54,502 nucleotides of DNA from Bacteroidia bacterium (lineage in GTDB: Bacteria > Bacteroidota > Bacteroidia > Flavobacteriales_D > Sanyastnellaceae), in assembly GCA_030427925.1 (NCBI GenBank), contig JAUICJ010000019.1:1-54502 (forward strand), read 5' to 3'. A program made the position numbers and the translations under genes. Position 1 is the first letter of the stretch. Each line of letters starts with the position of its first letter. Of the stretch, positions 53,001 to 54,502 are shown piece after piece. The notes beneath the pieces were generated by a model. The model worked only from the letters and a program-made list of their open reading frames with translations, did not search any database and had not been told where the DNA came from.

Positions 53001-53798
53001 TCCGGTGAATTTGACCAAATCACTTACACAGCCTGCGCAGTCGAATCAGCGGGCTGCACGGATGCGACCGCTTTGAACTTCGATGCAACGGCAACGGAAG
53101 ACGACGGGACCTGCGAGTACCCGATCATTGCGTGCTCGGCTGGGGGGTCATTCTGCTACGGGAGCGGGTTGAGCGTGCCGATTGGCGTGGAATCTCCGGA
53201 TGGGACGCCGTTGCTTTTGACGTTCGCTAGCGGAATGCTGGAAGGCGACGGATACGATGGCATCCTTGTTCGGGATGGTTTCGGAGAAGATGCGAATGTG
53301 CTGCTCGATGACATGGGCGATGGCAGCGGCCCCATCGACCTCACGGAGCTCTACATCATCTCTCCGACGGGACGACTTTACGTCAGCATTCTTGCAGACG
53401 AATCGATTGATTGCGAGGATGGCAGCATCGACCCGGTGGAATGGGCCGTGTCGTGTGTGGTCGAAGGGTGCACGGAAGGGACCGCCTTGAATTTCGATGA
53501 AGGAGCGAACGTGGATGACGGTTCGTGCGTTGTGCCAGCATGCTACGACCCGAGTGCTTGCAACTTCGCGGGCATTCCGGCATTCAACGAAATCGTCCTG
53601 ATCGCGTTCGGTGAAGACGCGTGCGACTACAGCTGTCGGGGTTGCATGGAGGATGGTGCGTGCAATTATGATGCGATGGCTTCCATTGACGACGGTTCTT
53701 GCGTGTTTGTGGAAGGGGATTTGGACCAAGATGGCGTGGTGTCCGCAACGGACTTGCTGTTGTTCTTGGCCCGGTTTACGTCCAGTTGTGGCAATTGA
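50013..53798 (+). CDS. Giant secreted protein of alternating beta-sandwich and G-C-T-D repeats
   Basis: 1261 residues. Signal peptide MKQFSRLIQGAFVILSIPLA. Then eight alternating units: a ~75-90 residue beta-sandwich (typical start SYDGLDGYPEEFSWHVLTPD, end with a DSYGDG turn) followed by a 25-residue cysteine repeat of G-C-T/A/S/M-D-x-x-A-x-N-F/Y-x-P-x-A form ending DDGSC. Next a CUB-like domain (about 1045-1145), three more cysteine repeats, and a dockerin-like C-terminus LDQDGVVSATDLLLFLARF ending SSCGN. Paired cysteines suggest disulfides outside the cell. No type IX Por domain is seen. Probably an adhesive or surface layer protein; no catalytic motif. Confidence 0.85.
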   Translation: MKQFSRLIQGAFVILSIPLAQVHAQADLPCGEGEVAYELSYDGLDGYPEEFSWHVLTPDGTEIASGEGDGVWTICAPAETCLQWVFQDSYGDGFSGGGTAVIADSEGNTLHTATEDWGSEELFSTCSAGCSDETAVNYDPDAVFDDGSCSYCSEEEIVIAYDAGAEDPDDFSWTVYNENDEPVAVGAGEGEWIVCKPAGACWAIHLEDASGLGFYFGGVATVEITGLPTYTLSGPWSGGVTIGSTCPGIAGCMNPEAINFNPEAEVTSADCIFADCAVGETPIVISYDGQNDPTDMFDEFSWEVVDESGAAVASGGGVGDHVVCVPTGGCYDVYLYDAQGNGLSNFLYGSATVLVRYGSEILGTVNNDLQVWSSAFRVNTCGELGCADEAASNFNPEAVVDDGSCVFCEASLLTVAYDGLDGDAESFSFQVVDAEGNVVGEGAQEGTHVVCLAESQCYNVILRDANGDGSFFQLLPFSEPELGTVVISIDGEELAAFSGNWGYEAVANTCGLVSGCTDAAATNFDAAAEFDDGSCCFGDVLSIVHDGGNGPSQATSFSWELFHGESGELLAEGVGQNSWDICLPADGGCHELVLMRDEFGMSDPYAGEATLTVSLNGEVLNAWVGNEFETERLEYSSCGFLGCTDAEASNFDPQAESDDGSCCYEQHYELSYEGPGWQWAVVDGAFLSYVSSFDWTVTDADGQVFLSGSGPGPHTFCAPADACFLFTFENNSERDQYDIFDEVSIRVNGELVASIWPQEFADSPLEVSLCQFGCTDPAAVNYDSEAVFDDGSCAGSACASGETSLVLAYIGADGFPEEFSWSYAVDGMELESGTGLTNFGTCFVDGDCPVLTFSDAYGDGVEGLTLLVAGEEIALPEWSADLVYNTCEGIVGCMDADAVNFNPAAESMDETTCIYAAECAEGEQPLIFSYDGDDGFPEEIAWSIAVGEEELASGFGASYFETCVASDACPVVTIDDSYGDGAANVLFTLGELSVDLSGEFDQITYTACAVESAGCTDATALNFDATATEDDGTCEYPIIACSAGGSFCYGSGLSVPIGVESPDGTPLLLTFASGMLEGDGYDGILVRDGFGEDANVLLDDMGDGSGPIDLTELYIISPTGRLYVSILADESIDCEDGSIDPVEWAVSCVVEGCTEGTALNFDEGANVDDGSCVVPACYDPSACNFAGIPAFNEIVLIAFGEDACDYSCRGCMEDGACNYDAMASIDDGSCVFVEGDLDQDGVVSATDLLLFLARFTSSCGN

Positions 53799-54070
53799 TT
53801 GCCGCTTGGGCAAGGGTGTTTGGTAGGAAGAAAGCGTCGGCTCGTGTTCTCGGGTCGGCGCTTTCCATCCTGGCAATTCACGGTGCTGCGTCGAAAGCCA
53901 GTCCGCTTGCGGTGCCGTGAGCGCACCATCATCCGATGGTGCTGTGAGGCGGATGCTGAGTGAAAATGTCTGATCAATGGATTCAATCGCCAAACCGGGG
54001 AGCTGCTTTGAGGCAAATGGCCTGAAGCCGACCCAAAGTGTTGGTGGTGTGGATCGCAGATTTGAATAAC
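53799..54070. other. Intergenic gap without clear features
   Basis: The 272 bases hold a weak inverted repeat around AAAGCGTCGG and GGCGCTTTCC (about 53832-53869) without a T-run, so only a poor terminator candidate. No gene or strong promoter is visible. Confidence 0.4.
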
Positions 54071-54502
54071 ATGTGGATTCGATCATCAATTATTCTGTCG
54101 GTTGGGCTCGTTCTGTCAGCCCCTTCTTTTGCGCAACAAGCTGCCGTGCATCACGTGTCGGAGGGGCCGAAGGCCTACTTCCGCATCGACCCACGGTTGC
54201 TTCGCGCTGATTTGGACACCTTGTTCGCTAAAGTTGCTTCGACGGGGCAGCAGATGGAAGGCCTTTCCTGGGCGGCGGTGTTGGGCAATGGAACCAACCC
54301 TGGTGTCGACGTTGATTTTTATGGTTACGAGGCCTCGGGGTTGGGGGCGGTCACGACTTCGGGGACCTTTGAAGGGGACAGCCTGGTGTTGAACAAAGAC
54401 GCAGAAATCGCGGGGCGGTTGGAAGTGGTTGGGGTGGCGACCATCGGTGACTCGTTGTGGGTCGAAGGCGCCGTGGTGCTTTCCGATTCCCTGCGCGTGG
54501 TG
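54071..54502 (+). CDS. Exported protein, 3' end cut by the window
   Basis: 144 codons are visible, open to the window end. Signal peptide MWIRSSIILSVGLVLSAPSF ending in AQ. Then a short region (YFRIDPRLLRADLDTLFAKV), followed by GNGTNPGVDVDFYGYEASG and a repetitive valine/leucine pattern (GRLEVVGVATIGDSLWVEGA) that suggests stacked beta strands such as a beta-helix or bactofilin-like surface. In this kind of genome, such N-termini often precede FISUMP or similar surface domains, but the rest is not in view. Confidence 0.75.
   Translation, partial: MWIRSSIILSVGLVLSAPSFAQQAAVHHVSEGPKAYFRIDPRLLRADLDTLFAKVASTGQQMEGLSWAAVLGNGTNPGVDVDFYGYEASGLGAVTTSGTFEGDSLVLNKDAEIAGRLEVVGVATIGDSLWVEGAVVLSDSLRVV

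Noticed and set aside
53832-53869. Terminator after the giant repeat protein
   Set aside because: The stem is imperfect and no T-run follows, so it is not listed as a terminator.

Overview
The window comes from a high-GC member of the Bacteroidota, most likely a free-living or marine Flavobacteriales-type lineage. Supporting signs are: Bacteroidota-type -7 promoter boxes (TAnnTTTG or TAnnTTCG) in front of many genes; exported proteins with type IX secretion C-terminal sorting domains; a SusC-like TonB receptor with a carboxypeptidase-D-like N-terminus; repeats of the G-C-T-D-x-x-A-x-N form; and typical families of the group (TIGR02757, DUF2461, DUF3467, BatA-like, MnmD, and a phosphosulfolactate synthase/DUF368/AroE cluster). 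There is no rRNA, tRNA, CRISPR array or recognisable transposase. Species cannot be named from sequence alone.

Layout. 1-5263: end of a cysQ-type phosphatase, a three-gene minus operon (small exported protein, DUF2461, glycosyltransferase), rmuC and a fatty acid hydroxylase. 5270-7594: a modular secreted trypsin-like protease. 7690-13881: a minus operon with an exported lamin-tail protein, a TonB-dependent receptor and an exported phospholipase-D-fold protein. 13949-20826: a plus-strand carbohydrate operon of Na+/solute symporter, GHMP sugar kinase, sugar nucleotidyltransferase fused to CutC, and GH20 hexosaminidase lipoprotein, with overlapping start and stop codons between successive genes. 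20827-21224: tandem foldback repeats. 21225-24923: a very large secreted FG-GAP/UnbV protein fused to a vanadium haloperoxidase-like domain. 25071-30830: candidate small RNA, rpsT, radC, wecB, polysaccharide deacetylase, upp, yjjG, DUF3467. 30805-34127: dihydroorotase-like protein with a damaged metal site and a BatA-like vWA membrane protein. 34160-39574: TIGR02757, an MnmD-Nudix fusion, murQ and a PorE-like TPR/propeller protein. 39588-40937: more foldback repeats followed by an AAA_14-type ATPase that looks acquired. 40817-45038: a tightly packed operon TPR - phosphosulfolactate synthase - rhodanese - DUF368 - aroE. 45230-54502: a FISUMP-type secreted protein, an aldo/keto reductase, an unusual membrane protein carrying two helix-turn-helix domains, a 1261-residue secreted repeat protein, and the start of another exported protein.

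The best candidates for something new are: the nucleotidyltransferase-CutC fusion inside a sugar salvage operon, which argues for a carbohydrate role for CutC; the membrane regulator with two sensor-TM-HTH modules in one chain, divergent from the repeat protein; a family of foldback repeats sharing arms and tails at three loci; -7 boxes placed only 4-6 bases before start codons, implying leaderless mRNAs; and several secreted proteins that lack a type IX sorting domain and instead end in a dockerin-like EF-hand segment with a near-terminal cysteine.
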